A stretch of 64,000 nucleotides of DNA from the NCBI RefSeq assembly GCF_932294415.1, contig NC_065537.1, forward strand, positions 50,512,302 through 50,576,301, written 5' to 3'. Positions 1 to 15,465 of the stretch are shown one piece after another; the first letter of the stretch is position 1; every line of letters starts with the position of its first letter. A program made the position numbers and the translations under genes. The notes under the pieces were generated by a model, which was given only the letters and a program-made list of their open reading frames with translations, ran no database searches and was not told the origin of the DNA. Source of the DNA: Quercus robur (taxonomy: Eukaryota; Streptophyta; Magnoliopsida; Fagales; Fagaceae).

Positions 1-1
1 T

Positions 2-1920
2 CTTAACTCCACTCATAGAATTGCCCATAAAGCGTGTCTAGATTTGATGAACCAGTCTCAACACATAGACAGGGTAGTGAGCAATTTTACTTCAGAACAA
101 ATTGCAAATAATCAAGTACGATTGAAGGCTTCAATTGATGTTGTTCAACATCTTACCTTGCAAGCTATTGCTTTTAGAGGTTGAGATGAAAGCTTTACTT
201 CAACCAATCGGGGAAACTTTCTTATGACATTGGATTTGATGGTGGGCTATAATAATAATAATATTGTTGAAATAATGGTAAAAGCTCCAAAAAATGCCAC
301 CTACACATCACCTCAGATTCAAAAAGAAATTCTACATGTTATTTCAACCAAAGTGAAGAAGGCAATTAGGGAAGAAATTGGTGATGCAAAGTTTTGCTTA
401 TTGGTTGATGAAGCTCGTGATGAGTCCATGAAAGAGCAAATGGCTGTGGTTTTAAGATATGTTGATATAAATGGCTTTGTACGAGAATGATTTTATGGGA
501 TTGTTCATGTTGATGACATTGCAACAGTAACCCTTAAAAAGGAGATATATTATTTGTTCTCTAATTATTGTTTAGATATCCAAAACATTCGGGGGCAAGG
601 ATATGATAGTGCAAGTAACATGCGGGGTGAGTGGAATGGATTACAAGCCTTGATTTTGAATGATTGTCCATATGCTTACTACATTCATTGTTTTGCACAT
701 CGCTTACAATTGGCATTAGTAGGAGCATCAAAAGCAGTTGTCCCTCTTAATAGATTTTTCACTAAATTGATTTTGGTTATCAATATATTCGTGCTTCATG
801 CAAATGTATTGAGCAATTAAAAATTGCTAGAGCTTTTGGATTGCATATTTGATTGATATTGAAGAGCTTGAGACTGGGAAAGGACTTAATCAGATGGTCA
901 CTTTACAGCGACTTGGAGATACTCGTTGGGGTTCGCATTATAAATCGGTTTCTAACTTGATAAAGTTGTTTACTCCAACATATGAAGTTCTACTGAAAAT
1001 TATGGATGAAGGAAATTCTTCACAAAAAGTAGAAGCAAAGTTCGCTTATGAGGTATTAATTTCATTTGAATTTGTCTTCATCTTGCATTTTGTTAATAAA
1101 ACTATGGGGATCATGGATAAACTTTGTCAAGCTGTGCAAAACCAATCGCAAGACATTTTAAATGCTACGCATTTAGTTTCATCCATTAAAAAACTTATTC
1201 AACAATTTAGAGATGAGAAATGGGACGACTTACTAGCTACTGTGATATCATTTTGTAAGGAACGTGGTTTAGATGTCCCTGATATAAATGCTCATTATGT
1301 TGCAAGATTTGGTCTATCTCATCATCAACAAGAGGACTTTAGAAATGAGCATTATTATAAAGTAGATATTTTTAATGTAGGAATAGATTCTCAATTACAG
1401 GAACTAAATCATCGATTTAGTGAGCATGCCATGGAGTTACTTACGCTTAGCTCAGCTCTAGACCCTCGAGAGGCATATGAATCTTTTCGAGTCAGTGATA
1501 TTTGTTCATTGGTAGATAATTTTTATCCAATAGACTTCACAGATGATGAAAATAATGATTTGAAAAAGAAACTTGATCTTTATAAGTATGATGTAGTTCA
1601 GCATTCAGGGTTCAAGAATTTGAAAAATATTTCTGAATTGTGCCAATGGATGATGAGAACTAGAAAATCAAAATAATATCCGCTTATTTATAGAGTGGTC
1701 AAGCTTCTGCTTACTCTTCCTGTTTCTACTGCAACTACATAGCGAACATTTTCAACTATGAATGTCATCAAAACTGACCTTCGCAACAAAATGGAAGATG
1801 AGTGTTTTTGTCAGATGCTATGATGTTATTCATTGAAATGGACATTGCTGCGACAATTAGTACGAATTCATCAAAGATGATTTCGAAGATTTAAAAAGAC
1901 AACAAGTTCCATTTTCATAA
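2..1920 (+). pseudogene. Decayed hAT-type transposase (DUF4371 / TTF-MYM-like), 5' end outside window
   Basis: This is a DNA-transposon transposase of the plant zinc-finger MYM-type-1-like hAT group. Seen: the opening residues read as the DUF4371 start (AHKACLDLMNQSQHIDRVV, then FRG.DESFTSTNRGNF). They are followed by the RNase-H-like core with LLVDEARDES at about 400-430 and RGQGYDSASNMRG at about 593-631, the ETGKGLNQ...RLGDTRWGSHY stretch at 860-940, and the C-terminal hAT dimerisation region (YPLIYRVVKLLLTLPVSTAT at about 1677-1735). The frame is broken by TGA codons near 182 and 488, a frame change between about 820 and 849, a TAG near 1738 and a further frame change near 1825, so it makes no full protein. 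A degenerate terminus may lie near 2055-2075. Known: hAT transposases cut and paste DNA with 8-bp target duplications. Several hAT-like miniature elements in this window could once have been moved by relatives of such an enzyme, which is inference. Confidence 0.85.
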
Positions 1921-2153
1921 ATAACTGCATTGTAATATCTTAAAAAAACAATAATTTTGTGTATTTTTCTTTATTGATGGTTTATTAAATGAATGTTTAT
2001 TTGGAGTTTCAAATTTTTTTTTTTTTTGTTTATACTTTTGCCCCCCTAATTCCAAGTCTTAACTTCGTTCCTACATTTACTGATGGTGGTGGTTGGAAGT
2101 TTTAACTGAACATGTATAATCTCTCCTCTATCTCAATGTTTCCTTTTCATGAC

Positions 2154-2714
2154 CAAGGTTTACAAACCCGGACCGTTCATTGAATTGTAAAAGGGAGAGG
2201 TTCAAGATTTTTGAGGTCGAACCGAGGTCGAACCGTGATGACGTCATAATTAATTAAAGCCTAAATATAGATATTAAATTTATAAAACTAGCAAAATTGA
2301 CAATATATCTATATATGTGAAGGAAATTTAATGATTTTCAAGCATATATTTAATAATTAAATAAGAAAATTAATAAAATAAAATAATAACCATAAAAACA
2401 TTAAAATTTATGATTAATTTTTAAAGTAAAGTTCAATATCTTTGAAGGATTTTAATTATAATTTTTTTTTTATTCCTTGTAAGAGATGGATAATTTAATT
2501 AAGTAAAATAAAATTGTGTTAAGCTGTTTTTATAAAAAAAAAATGCTAAGCGGTTCACAGTTCTTGCCATCGGTTCGTGCGGTCCAACCCCGGTTTTAGG
2601 GGTTCACAAAATTAACAAAAAATCCGGTTCTTTATGCTTAAAAAACCGATTTTCATCCTGATTCTCGGTTTTCACGGTCCGACCTCTCGGTCCAGTCCGG
2701 GTCTGAAAACCTTG
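2154..2714. mobile_element. Non-autonomous hAT miniature element, 561 bp
   Basis: Terminal inverted repeats CAAGGTTTACAAACCCGGAC at the left and, read inward on the other strand, CAAGGTTTTCAGACCCGGAC at the right. A perfect 8-bp target duplication TTCATGAC lies at 2146-2153 and 2715-2722, which fits the hAT superfamily. The inside is AT-rich with no reading frame. Both ends carry repeated CGGTTC/GAACCG motifs. Confidence 0.88.
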
Positions 2715-2746
2715 TTCATGACGAAAATCCATTCAACCCAATCAAT

Positions 2747-5572
<2,826 letters not shown>

Positions 5573-5789
5573 TTTATATGGAAAAATCCAATTAAAAATC
5601 ATGCTATTGGGCCCTAATGGCACAAAATCCAGCCATGTGGTCCATTCCCTCCTTTCCAATTCCCACCCTTCAAAAACCGCTCCCTCTCATTCTCTCTTTT
5701 CAGTTTTCCCCCATTAACCATTTGCTCTCCTTACAAGGTGGCTCTCACCTCTCTTCTTCACCACCACCACCACCAACACCAACACCATC
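5573..5789 (+). promoter_or_regulatory. Possible TATA box and leader of the AGC kinase gene
   Basis: A TTTATAT motif lies at 5573-5579 after an A-run, followed by a pyrimidine-rich stretch (5640-5760) typical of plant leaders. An upstream ATG at 5617 opens an 82-codon frame that overlaps the kinase start in another frame. If transcription starts before it, it would be an upstream ORF able to lower kinase translation (inference). Confidence 0.35.
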
Positions 5790-8700
5790 ATGCAACCAAG
5801 CGTCGACGACCTCGCAGACGATTTCGACAACCTCAGCATCAACTCCACAGCCACCACTGCTATAGAAACAAAGCGTAGCACAAGCTCAGGTTCCGAAACA
5901 ACCACATGGACAACCACAACCACAACCACCACCACCACCACCACCAGCATCGCTTCATCCTCCTCCAAGCCCCACGCGCCCTCCCACGACCCATGTTGGG
6001 ACGCAATCAGACAAGTCAAATCCAAAAACGCCACCCTCTGCCTTGAAGACCTCCGCTTCGTCCGCCGCCTTGGCAGCGGCGACATAGGGAGCGTGTACCT
6101 CGTGGAGCTCAAGGGTGGTAGTGGCGGCGGCGGCGGCGGCGGTGGTGGTGAGTCCGGTGACAGAACTAAATGTATGTTTGCTGCAAAGGTGATGGACAAG
6201 AAAGAGTTGGTGGGAAGGAATAAAGATGGTAGGGCAAAGATTGAGAGAGACATATTGGAAATATTGGACCACCCTTTTTTGCCAACACTCTATGCTACGT
6301 TGGACACTCCTAGGTGGTCTTGCCTTTTGACTGAGTTCTGTCCTGGTGGTGACCTCCACGTGCTCCGTCAAAACCAACCGGACAAACGCTTCGGTGAGCC
6401 TGCTGTACGGTGCGTAAAGTTACTTAATATTCATATTATTTAAAATAATTAGTCTTATAGCTTAATTATACATTTTAGTATTTTTAATAAAAACGTTCAA
6501 GGTTCAAATTCTCTCTTCTAATTTTAACTATTGAATTCAAATAATTAAGAACTGTTATGTCTAGTGAGTTGTAACTCTAAAATTGAAGTTGGAAAGATTA
6601 AAAGTGTCATATATTATGCATGTAGGGTGGGATTGTGGCACTGCATTATGGTGAATGATGCAACTTTATATATAAGTGGGGGTCACCACCACTTTTTACA
6701 ACTATTCATTGCTTATGGGCTCCATGAGTTTAATCTATGTCGTCTTGGACAGTGTTTGATTACGATCTCTTGTGGGTCTATCGTGCACTATATCATAATT
6801 TGATGGCACTTTCACGTATTGAATTTTATGCTTCAAAATATATGGCTTGGTTTACGCCAAGTTTTGGGGCTCCAGAAACATTTTATTGTGGATTGGAATG
6901 TGGGTTTGGATTTTCTAAGCTTTTTAGAGTAATTCAATTAATTTTTTGCTATCGAATTTACAAAAATGATTGACTATCATCATTTTTTAAATAAATAGGT
7001 TACAATTTATTGTCGAAATTCAAAACCTTCAAAATGAGAATTATTTTAAGAATTTTAAAGAATCTTAATCCACTATCATCAATCACCTCTTTTTAAGTGA
7101 GTGGATTAGCAAGCAGTTTCTTTAGGATCGAGAAGTCTAGAAATTCAGACAACATAATTGGCAATCTTCTTTTTTTTTGGTTAAAATAATTGGCAATCTT
7201 CACCAACTAATTTATGTTTCTTCTTTCAAGCCTCCCACTTTCTTGGAAATTCCTAATGATCAGCTTGAGTGACATTATTCAATTTTTTTGACACTTCCAA
7301 ATTTATCATTATTGATTAGAGTGTTCTGTAATTTCCAGATCAAACAAACAAAAGATTTTTATAAGAAGTAATGATTATTACACATATTCTAGTATATATA
7401 TATATATATATATATAATACACACAAGTTATAATTTTACAAATTAAGAAACTTGTGACTTTAATTCATTGTATTGAACTAACTTAAGTTGTATGTATTGT
7501 ATACACTTTTTTCTTTCTTTTTATTTTTTATTTTTTTTTAGAAGATACTATTTATACATTTAACTGTGAGCATTAGTCCTTCTCAAAAAAAAAAAAAAAT
7601 TATAAAAAAAAAAAAATCTGTGAGCATTAGTGGTTTTCCCTGAATAAAGTTTATTAAACTTGTTTAGATACAGTAGCAAAGATTTTCTCATTGTCCTTTG
7701 TCCCTAATTGATAATTCAACTTAATGACAGTAGTGACACAGTAATCCGGTGGACCCCCTCGTGCAAGATTCTAGTTATTCTGCTTCTTCTATTGCTCTCT
7801 AATTAGGAAAAATTCCACGCGATTTTGTCTCGCGTGTACCACTATCCCATCTTTTTTTGGTCAAACTATTCATATCTTGTGGACCACGCGTTACTTTGTA
7901 AGCATAGCTCAATTATGAGGTGGACTATATATTGTACTTTTATCTTTTTTTTTTTTTTTGGAGAGTGTAATTCACGCACTAATGTTGTGTATTGGAATGA
8001 GGTTTTGATGCGAGAGTTTCTATTGGGTGTTACAGGTTCTATGCCTCAGAAGTTGTGGTTGCTCTAGAATATCTACACATGATGGGGATTGTCTACCGGG
8101 ATCTCAAGCCTGAAAATGTACTTGTAAGATCCGACGGTCACATAATGCTAACAGATTTTGATCTATCACTAAAAGGAGATAATTCAACATCATCAGCTCA
8201 AGTTGTGTCGGATCAAAATCCACCAATCACCACAAGTCCATCTAATGAATACCATAATGACCCGCCTCAATTTGCCAACTCATCATGCATTCTACCCAAC
8301 TGTATGGTACCAGCTGTCTCGTGCTTTCACCCGAAACGAAAGAGAAGGAAGCGATCCAGCCATCGTGGAACCCTTGAGATTGTGGCGGAGCCAATCGACG
8401 TCCGATCGATGTCGTTTGTTGGGACCCACGAGTACTTGGCACCGGAGATTGTATCAGGAGAAGGCCATGGCAATGCAGTGGATTGGTGGACACTAGGTGT
8501 TTTCATATTTGAAATGTTCTATGGTGTGACACCCTTTAAGGGTCTTGACCATGAGGTAACCCTAGCAAATATTGTGGCTCGAGCCTTAGAATTCCCCAAG
8601 GAACCAACTGTTCCAAGCCCAGCTAAGGACTTGATGACCCAACTTTTGATCAAGGATCCCACAAGACGAATGGGGTCCACAATGGGTGCAACAGCAATTA

Positions 8701-8837
8701 AGCACCATCAATTTTTTGATGGGGTTAATTGGGCATTACTAAGATGTACAAAGCCACCCTACATTCCACGTCCGGTCAATTACCGGGACACTGTCCGAGC
8801 TGATAAGGGTGCAGACAATTCGGTAGAGTATTACTAG
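5790..8837 (+). CDS. Plant AGC VIII serine/threonine protein kinase (WAG/D6PK/AGC1-type), two exons
   Basis: Exons 5790-6409 and 8036-8837 join at a split Arg codon (GTGCGT donor, TTACAG acceptor) to give 473 residues. A Ser/Thr-rich N-terminus with a T12 run (about 41-52) is followed by the kinase domain: glycine loop [12 protein letters not shown] (94-105), Lys133 in FAAKV, helix-C Glu152, catalytic loop YRDLKPEN (Asp229) and TDFDLSL (246-252). The DFD in place of DFG and the roughly 80-residue insert before GTHEYLAPE (336-344), with a basic PKRKRRKR patch at 306-313, are hallmarks of plant AGC VIII kinases. In this family the insert directs membrane or nuclear targeting, and several members act in auxin transport and phototropism. 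Odd points: a nine-glycine run (112-120) between glycine loop and Lys, and no FxxF motif at the C-terminus, which ends in VEYY. The start is the first ATG in frame that matches the family's N-terminal style. It looks intact; the subfamily is uncertain. Confidence 0.88.
6410..8035 (+). other. Single intron of the AGC kinase gene
   Basis: 1626 bp, GT-AG, AT-rich, with a TA tract near 7393-7417 and A/T homopolymers. It lies between the subdomain V region and [14 protein letters not shown], where I recall an intron in D6PK-type kinases. No nested gene seen. Confidence 0.8.
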
Positions 8838-9835
8838 CAAGGATGGGACTTCAATGACAAAGTTGCAAAGTTTCATACACAAACTATTGATTCACATGAT
8901 TCTCAATTCAAAGCTTTTCAAGGAAAGCATGCCTTGGATACCATATTTGAGAGTAAGACCCACCTGTTTCTCTTCGTTTTATATACTTACTTTTTATTTG
9001 GTATATTTTTTGAACATATTTTTGGACCTGTGGGCCTGCCAAGTTAGTTGCCCAGATAAATTAAGTTATCAAATATAATACACAAATTTCCTTGTTTAGG
9101 GTACATGATACACGCGTCCATTCTCTATACAACACAATCTTCTGTTCATGTAGAGAAAAACTCCAATTTTACATGCATTGTCCATTTGATATATAAACTA
9201 TTAGTCTTGATCTTGTATAATTTTACAATTATTGAAATGTATGTTTGTATATTTTTATATACACATATGTATAGAAATATATATGTGAAAATCAACGAAC
9301 ACAATAATAGATGTTGTAGGCTTGTAGCCATTACAAACTACTTTATGAAAAATAAATAAATAAATAAAATAATTTATTCTCATAGATTCCTATTAAACTA
9401 CACCAACATGGTGTAAACTTAATCGATTTCTCATATATTCCTGTTTGGGGGAAATATACTTTCCACCCTAGCTAATCTATGAGATCAATTCTAAGTTAAA
9501 ATCTCTAAACTATGAGGTTAGTTGTATTGTTATAGCCTGTCCAATTCCTATTATAATTAAATTAAAAATTCATATTCTTGTCATATGAAAACAATAGGAA
9601 AATATTAAATTAATATTTTAATAGGTTTATGTCTCTAATTTAAAATTTATGGAGACAATATTTATGACTCTATAGTTTATATAGTTTAAATGGTATCATA
9701 CAATGATACAATTACCTTTGTTTTCTTTACTTTTATTCACAAAACCTTTTACAAAATATAAATTGTCATTCTTGATTACAAAAGTCGACTATCAGTTCCA
9801 CGTTATGATGAGAAAATAGCATGTTATCAACTACA
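8838..9835. other. Kinase 3' flank, AT-rich
   Basis: Presumed 3' UTR followed by AT-rich DNA. No reading frame or repeat of note was recognised. Confidence 0.5.
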
Positions 9836-9843
9836 CTCCCAAA

Positions 9844-10792
9844 CCGTGGTGGAGCTAGAAAATTGTCTTTGAGGCATCACAGTTAACCTTATTCTTTTAG
9901 ATATAATTTTATACATTATATATTAAAAATTATTATATATCTAAAAAGAATAATCATTACAAAACTATACGCATAACAAAATTTTGTAAGTCATTGACGT
10001 CATTTATATTTAAAATCTTATGTTTTCAAATATATTAAAATCTTATAAAAGTAAGCAAGCATGTATTTACAAATCACATTTCTAATACTCAATGATTTAT
10101 AAGTTCCATGAATATGATATGAAACAATAGTCAATAGACTATTAGACTGAGGTTATGATTAAATCAATTATAAATGAAAACACATAATCAAAACAATTGA
10201 AAACTAAATGAAAAACTAAATTTCATAATAGGAATGGAACCAAGGTTGGAGAGATATTATTATATTTTATACACACAAAATACATTTATACTAAATTTAT
10301 AACATGCGTTTATCATCACTTAACATATATATTGGAGGATTATATCTTAATTTTTTTGGGGTTATTATCTATAAATATGTTAACACTTCTAAGAATATAA
10401 ACATTTAAAATATTTTGATGGGGCCAAGCGGAATTTTTCTTATGGATTATATCTAAATATAATTATATATATATATATATATATTATAATATAAAATTGA
10501 TAATTTTTAAAACTTGGGGGGAGGAGGGGGGGGACTTCGGTCTCTAGTGAGAGAAATTATTAAGTCCACTGGAAGGATTGCTGAAGTGGTCCTCCTAGTC
10601 TTTTTAACCAATAAAATGCTGTTATTTATGCAAATGTGACATCACATAATATTTTTTATTTTTAATTCGTGTGTTGATTAGGAATCTGACTAACACATTT
10701 GCATGAGTGTTAGTATTTCATTGGTTGGGAAGACCACTTTAGCAGTCCTCCTGATAGATCTAATAATTTCTCTTCTAGTGGCTCCACCAATA
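9844..10792. mobile_element. hAT-like non-autonomous element in R1, 949 bp
   Basis: The left end begins CCGTGGTGGAGCTAG. The right end, read inward, begins TATTGGTGGAGCCACTAG. The flanks CTCCCAAA (9836-9843) and CTCCAAAA (10793-10800) form an 8-bp duplication with one change, and the R2 copy keeps the unchanged CTCCCAAA at its right flank (22675-22682). No transposase frame. Confidence 0.65.
10551..10772. mobile_element. Mutator-like miniature element nested in the hAT element (R1)
   Basis: Inverted ends of more than 40 bp start GAGAAATTATTA. The flanks CTCTAGTGA (10542-10550) and TTCTAGTGG (10773-10781) are a degenerate 9-bp duplication, as expected for Mutator-like elements. The same insertion is present in R2, so it predates the block duplication. 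A related single end lies at about 51660-51710. Confidence 0.72.
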
Positions 10793-11063
10793 CTCCAAAA
10801 ATTATGTAATTACCTAAGTTATTGTCAATCTGTCATCGGTCATTAACTACACATGAAAAATGCATGGTAATGAAATCACCATGACAAATCACACTATTTT
10901 TGTTATTACATTATTATTTTTTCATTACATAATTAAGTTGGTAAATGGGAAAATTTTATTATGACTATGAAGTTGAGGCTTTGAGATATTAGAAACATGT
11001 TTTGAGATATTGGAGAAAACTATTAGACTCTGAATTTGATAAATATGAGATCTAAAAGATATA

Positions 11064-11204
11064 GGGTTTGTTTGATAACGTTGTTCTAATAACGTTATTT
11101 AAGTGTTGTGAAAATATGTGTGAGTGAAAAAGTGTTATGGAAATACGTGATGTGTTGTTTAAAGAACGAAAACTGTTGTTTAAACAATACTAACAAACAA
11201 GCCC
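11064..11204. mobile_element. Tourist-like miniature element present only in R1, 141 bp
   Basis: Ends GGGTTTGTTTG and CAAACAAGCCC are inverted repeats of Tourist (PIF/Harbinger) style, flanked by TA. R2 lacks the insert at the matching place (about 22955-22960), which makes it an insertion after the duplication or a clean loss. Confidence 0.65.
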
Positions 11205-11670
11205 TATAATTTACATCATCCAATAAAAAGTTTCCATGTTAGCACTTTACTTAAAAGTCAATACATCTTCTAATAAATAATCTAAAATCCCAAAATCTCA
11301 TATACATCTTCTCATAAATAATCTAAAGTCCCAAAGTCGCATTATCTTCTTAGAGTAAAGAAGCACCCAACCTCCAATCCTTCACACACGCCACTATTAA
11401 AATTTCTATCAAAGGATCCCCATTCAAGAGATCTATATGCCAATAACACCTCATGATTAAATCCCATTAAAACCGTCTATTCATGGCCAAAAACAACATT
11501 AAAGGATCTACATCAACATGCCCATAAAGCACAACAATTCACAATAGCTTCGTCCAAACACTAAATTCCATTATTACCATTAATAACCACTTTACTCCTC
11601 TCATCTCATTTACTTTTGAATCTAGAAATCCCGCAAACCCAGGTCCTTCCACCACACCACAATTTGTTTC

Positions 11671-12035
11671 TACCTCACATATTACACAAACTTTAACCTT
11701 TCTCAATTCTTAACATCCACGTGCGAACTGTTGTTGGTCGGTAAAGAACTTTCAACTTTGTCTAGATTGACAGTGAACACATAGAACAGTGGTAGAGTTA
11801 GAAATTTATTTTTGGGAGTCCAAACATAAAATTAGACAACTAATTTTTTTTTTTTTTTTTTACCTACATATTACAAAATTTCTAATTTTTCTCAATTCTT
11901 AACATCCACATGTGTATCAGTTTCATAAAATAAAAAATGGAGTTATCCGTGTTTGTGTGTTAATGTTATTGGTCGGTAAGGAACTTTCAAACCCAGTTAG
12001 GTTGGTAGTGAACGCATAGAGCAGTGGCAGAGGCT
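11671..12035. repeat. Local imperfect tandem duplication
   Basis: Units begin near 11671 and 11861 with TACCT(C)ACATATTACA. They share TCTCAATTCTTAACATCCAC, the TTGGTCGGTAA motif and GTGAACNCATAGANCAGTGG. The second unit carries extra sequence around 11915-11965. No gene seen in 11440-12247. Confidence 0.7.
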
Positions 12036-12255
12036 TGAACCCCAATTATTGCTCCCACTCTGACAAGAACATATACTTGTGAAGTGACCATCACGTCAAA
12101 ATTGCGTAGTAATTACGCTATTCATTTTGATTGCAACTCCTTTGTAAGAATTCTTTACTTTTTTTATTTATAAAAAATTATATATATATATATATATATA
12201 TTACGTTTAGTTACTGAATTTTAAATTTGCAAATGTGGTTAACAATAGATATAAC

Positions 12256-12414
12256 TAGGGGTGTTCACCAAACCGCATAAACCACACAAACCGCACCAAA
12301 ACCGCTCGCAAAATGGTATAACCGCACCGCACTGCACCCTTTTTATATATTAATATATTTTATTTATTTATAATATTAAATATATTATTAATAGTTTAAT
12401 AACCTTAGTTTTCA

Positions 12415-12446
<32 letters not shown>

Positions 12447-12817
12447 TGATAATCCTATCAAGTGTTGACTAGGAAAGCCAACTCAAAATAAAGAAAAACT
12501 AGCTCAATAGTTTAAAATTTGGCCAAAAACAAAGGGAAAAAAATTAGTTTTGGACTGGGTAGGAAAAGCCCAAAATTTGAAAAATATACTAACTTCATAC
12601 TGTTCAAACCACATCTTATACATAGCACCGCACATATGACAACAAAAATGAAGTGCGGTGCGATTATGGTTTTCGTTAAACTCTAAACTGCACCACACCG
12701 CACATGTGACTGCAAAAATAAGATGCGGTGCAGTTATGATTTTAGTTAAACCGCACCGCAAAGTGCGGTGCTAAAAATGGCCAAAAACCGCACCGCACCG
12801 CACCTCAAACACCCCTA
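12256..12817. mobile_element. Non-autonomous hAT miniature element, 562 bp
   Basis: Starts TAGGGGTGTTCACC and ends CTCAAACACCCCTA, as inverted repeats. A perfect 8-bp target duplication GATATAAC lies at 12248-12255 and 12818-12825. The subterminal parts are filled with GCACCGCAC/GTGCGGTGC motifs. The minus-strand open frame at 12504-12761 is a by-product of these motifs. Confidence 0.92.
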
Positions 12818-14845
12818 GATATAACAAATCTCAACCATATAGCCATACAAAATAAAAAAATTCTCGACTGATTTAAATTACCACCAAATGTTTTCTATTT
12901 TTTTAATATTTTAAGAATTAATTGTTTTCTAATTCTAATGAAAAGATTCAATTTTTTTTTTTTTAAATATTGACATGGCAGAATGTGAACCATATGTATT
13001 ACATCATCGATAAAAGTGGACTAATTCTTAGAATTTAATGTTCATATTTATTAAAAAAAAAAAACCTAATTATTCTATTAATAACAATCACTTCTTTTGA
13101 TACATTAGATAATTTTAAAATTTTTTTTTAAAAAAAAAGTGTGTGAACTTTTACCCTTGAACGTGTAACATAGTACAAAGTTTTTTCTTTCTTTCTTTCT
13201 TTTTTTTTTTTTTTTTTTTTTAATATAAATTTTCTCTTTAGCATTTCCCTTTAAAAATTAAATATTGTGTTGTATAGAGAATAGACGTGCATTTACTACA
13301 CTTAAATGTTGTGGTCATATTGTTGGACACAATTCTTAATCACCATTGCCTAAACTAATCTCCATCGCTGTCCATCGCTGTCTTGTAACGATTATAGTCG
13401 ACAAATATTGTTGTCAAAGTTGTTACACTCATATCTTACTCATGAGTCATGACACATTGGATGAGTAATTTGTTGATAAAAGATGGTACAACTCAAGCGT
13501 TGCCTGAATTGGGTGTTATTTTGGGGGTATTTTCTTAAAATCACACAATCTGAGAGCTATTGATAAAATCTTACGTGTTATTAAGGAATCTTGTGGTATT
13601 TTTGAAGTAATCCATAAATTTTATAAGAGATGAAACCAAGGTTCAGCTTTATGATTCCTTTGATGCTATTTGTTTTGACCAAGGAAATTTATTTCTACAT
13701 TCTAAACAATAAATTTCAAAGTCCATAGATCCATATTCAATTATTCATCTTCATTTTCATTATGAAAACCCTTTATTTCTCTTTCCATCATGGAGTGTTG
13801 AAATATTTCGTTTTTTGTTTTCACGAAATACATTCACACCTTATATGAAGCATCATCAACAAAAATAACAAAATGTCTATTAGACTATTATCACCTAAGG
13901 GTCTCAACGTTAATCGAATTGCACACATCATAATAAACCAAATTTAAACCATTGTGCTTTTTAGTAAAGGATTTATGAGATGACGCTTGATGCTGTTTGT
14001 AGGAATAATTATATCTAGCAAATAAGTTTTTCAACAAAAAATTAATCTAAATACGCATTTAGTCTAAATCAAGATAGGGCAAATAGTGAAAATTAGGAAC
14101 TGTTCTTTAACTTGAACATGAAAAATACATTCTTTGTGTTATATAACTCCCCAAAATTGCAGGTTTGGCAAGAGCAGATGAAGTTCAACTACTTGTTAAA
14201 GCTAAAGTAAAATGGTGCGCAAGTGAATATTTATCCATCCTATACCTACTTTTAAGTGCTATGTTTTAATGGGGTATAAAGGTGATGTTCTTTGAATTTT
14301 TTTGTAGGAATTAAGTGGACAATAGGGATCACTTATTCTTTAAATGTGGTTTTTCAACTATGGTGAAAAACCATAGGATGGATAAATATTCACCTGCGCA
14401 CCATTCAGATTTTATTTTTTATTTTTTCTGTTGTAATTTTTTTTCCTGTGCTTTGTGGAGTACAAAGATGTTGGTATATGTTATTTTTCGAGTTTGTGTG
14501 CTCTCTCTCAATTTTTGTTTATGCTATCTACTTCATAGTAATGAATTTATGAGGGTTGTGATTATTTTTTTAGCTACTGAATTCTTAGGTTTTTGATACA
14601 TTGCTGTAATGCTTGGTATAGTCCTGTCCTGTGTTGGGTTTTTAAATAATAATAAATATCTCATTCATTAAAAAATAAAAAATAAAATAACATGGTGAGA
14701 AGATGGCAATTCTTAAAGTCAAAATTTTTTTTCTTCTTATAGGTAGAAAATCAAATATATTCAAAGATAAGTTTATATAAACAGGATAAGTAGGGTTTTG
14801 TCATGAATTATATTGATGGACAAAAAAAATATTGATGGACAAAAC

Positions 14846-15390
14846 CTGGGATGCACGGACGCGGCATCCAGCCCAGCGCACCCGCGTCCGACGCGGCGGG
14901 ACGCGGCAACGCGGGAGGGACGCCGCAGACCGCGCGTCCGTGCCGCGTCCCGCCACGTGTCAGCCCCGAATCGGGCCGACGCGGGCCGACGCGGCTGAAA
15001 TCGGCACCGACGCGACCCAAATCGGGCCGACTCGGTCCGTATCGGCCGTATCGGTAAATATCGGCCGGCGACCGATACGGCCGAAACATGCCGGAATCGG
15101 TAGAAACAGGCCAAAATCGGCCGTGAAAATTGCCGGAGAGGCCGAAATTTCGGCCTCAGATGCGTTTCTTGCCTTATTCTTTCTTTGTTTTGTGAATCAA
15201 GTATATTAATGTGTTTTTTAAGAATATTTTAATAGTAAAAATATATAGAAAATATAAATAAAATTATTTTTAATAATTTTTTAATCGCCGAGTCCCGCCG
15301 CACCCACACCCTACTTTTTCAAAAATTGCCGAGTCCCGCACCCGCACCCACACCCGCACTTGAGTCCCGAAACGCACCCGCGCTTCATAG
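14846..15390. mobile_element. GC-rich hAT miniature element, left-arm specific, 545 bp
   Basis: A perfect 8-bp duplication GACAAAAC lies at 14838-14845 and 15391-15398. The right arm has a single GACAAAAC (30730-30737 on the other strand) in otherwise continuous sequence, which is the unoccupied site. Ends are weak inverted repeats (CTGGGATGCACGGACGCG and CTATGAAGCGCGGGTGCG). The left 300 bp is rich in GCGGGACGCGG and ATCGGCCG motifs, giving long but meaningless open frames on both strands. Confidence 0.88.
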
Positions 15391-15465
15391 GACAAAACTT
15401 AGTACAATTTTATATGTGTAGGATATTACATTTCTCAATTATATTCAAACACATATATGCAACTT

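Larger units (their letters stand above)
9836..11440. repeat. Block R1: direct duplicate of 21846-23405
   Basis: The two blocks run collinearly in the same orientation, sharing for example the stretch TAAGTCATTGACGTCATT, a hAT element end, a nested miniature element and flanking host DNA up to the CACACACGCCACTATTAAAA motif (about 11385-11402 here). The homology continues beyond the transposon, so it is a segmental copy and not two insertions. R1 alone holds the 141-bp insert at 11064-11204. R2 alone holds the insert at 23114-23339. Confidence 0.85.

Noticed and set aside
5714-6377. Minus-strand open frames opposite kinase exon 1
   Set aside because: Shadows of the codon bias and low-complexity runs of the kinase exon.
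12504-12761. Cys-rich minus-strand open frame
   Set aside because: Built from repeated GCACCGCAC motifs within the hAT miniature element.
14773-15209. Several Arg/Ala-rich open frames on both strands
   Set aside because: Caused by the GC-rich repeats of the hAT element at 14846-15390; no protein-like pattern.
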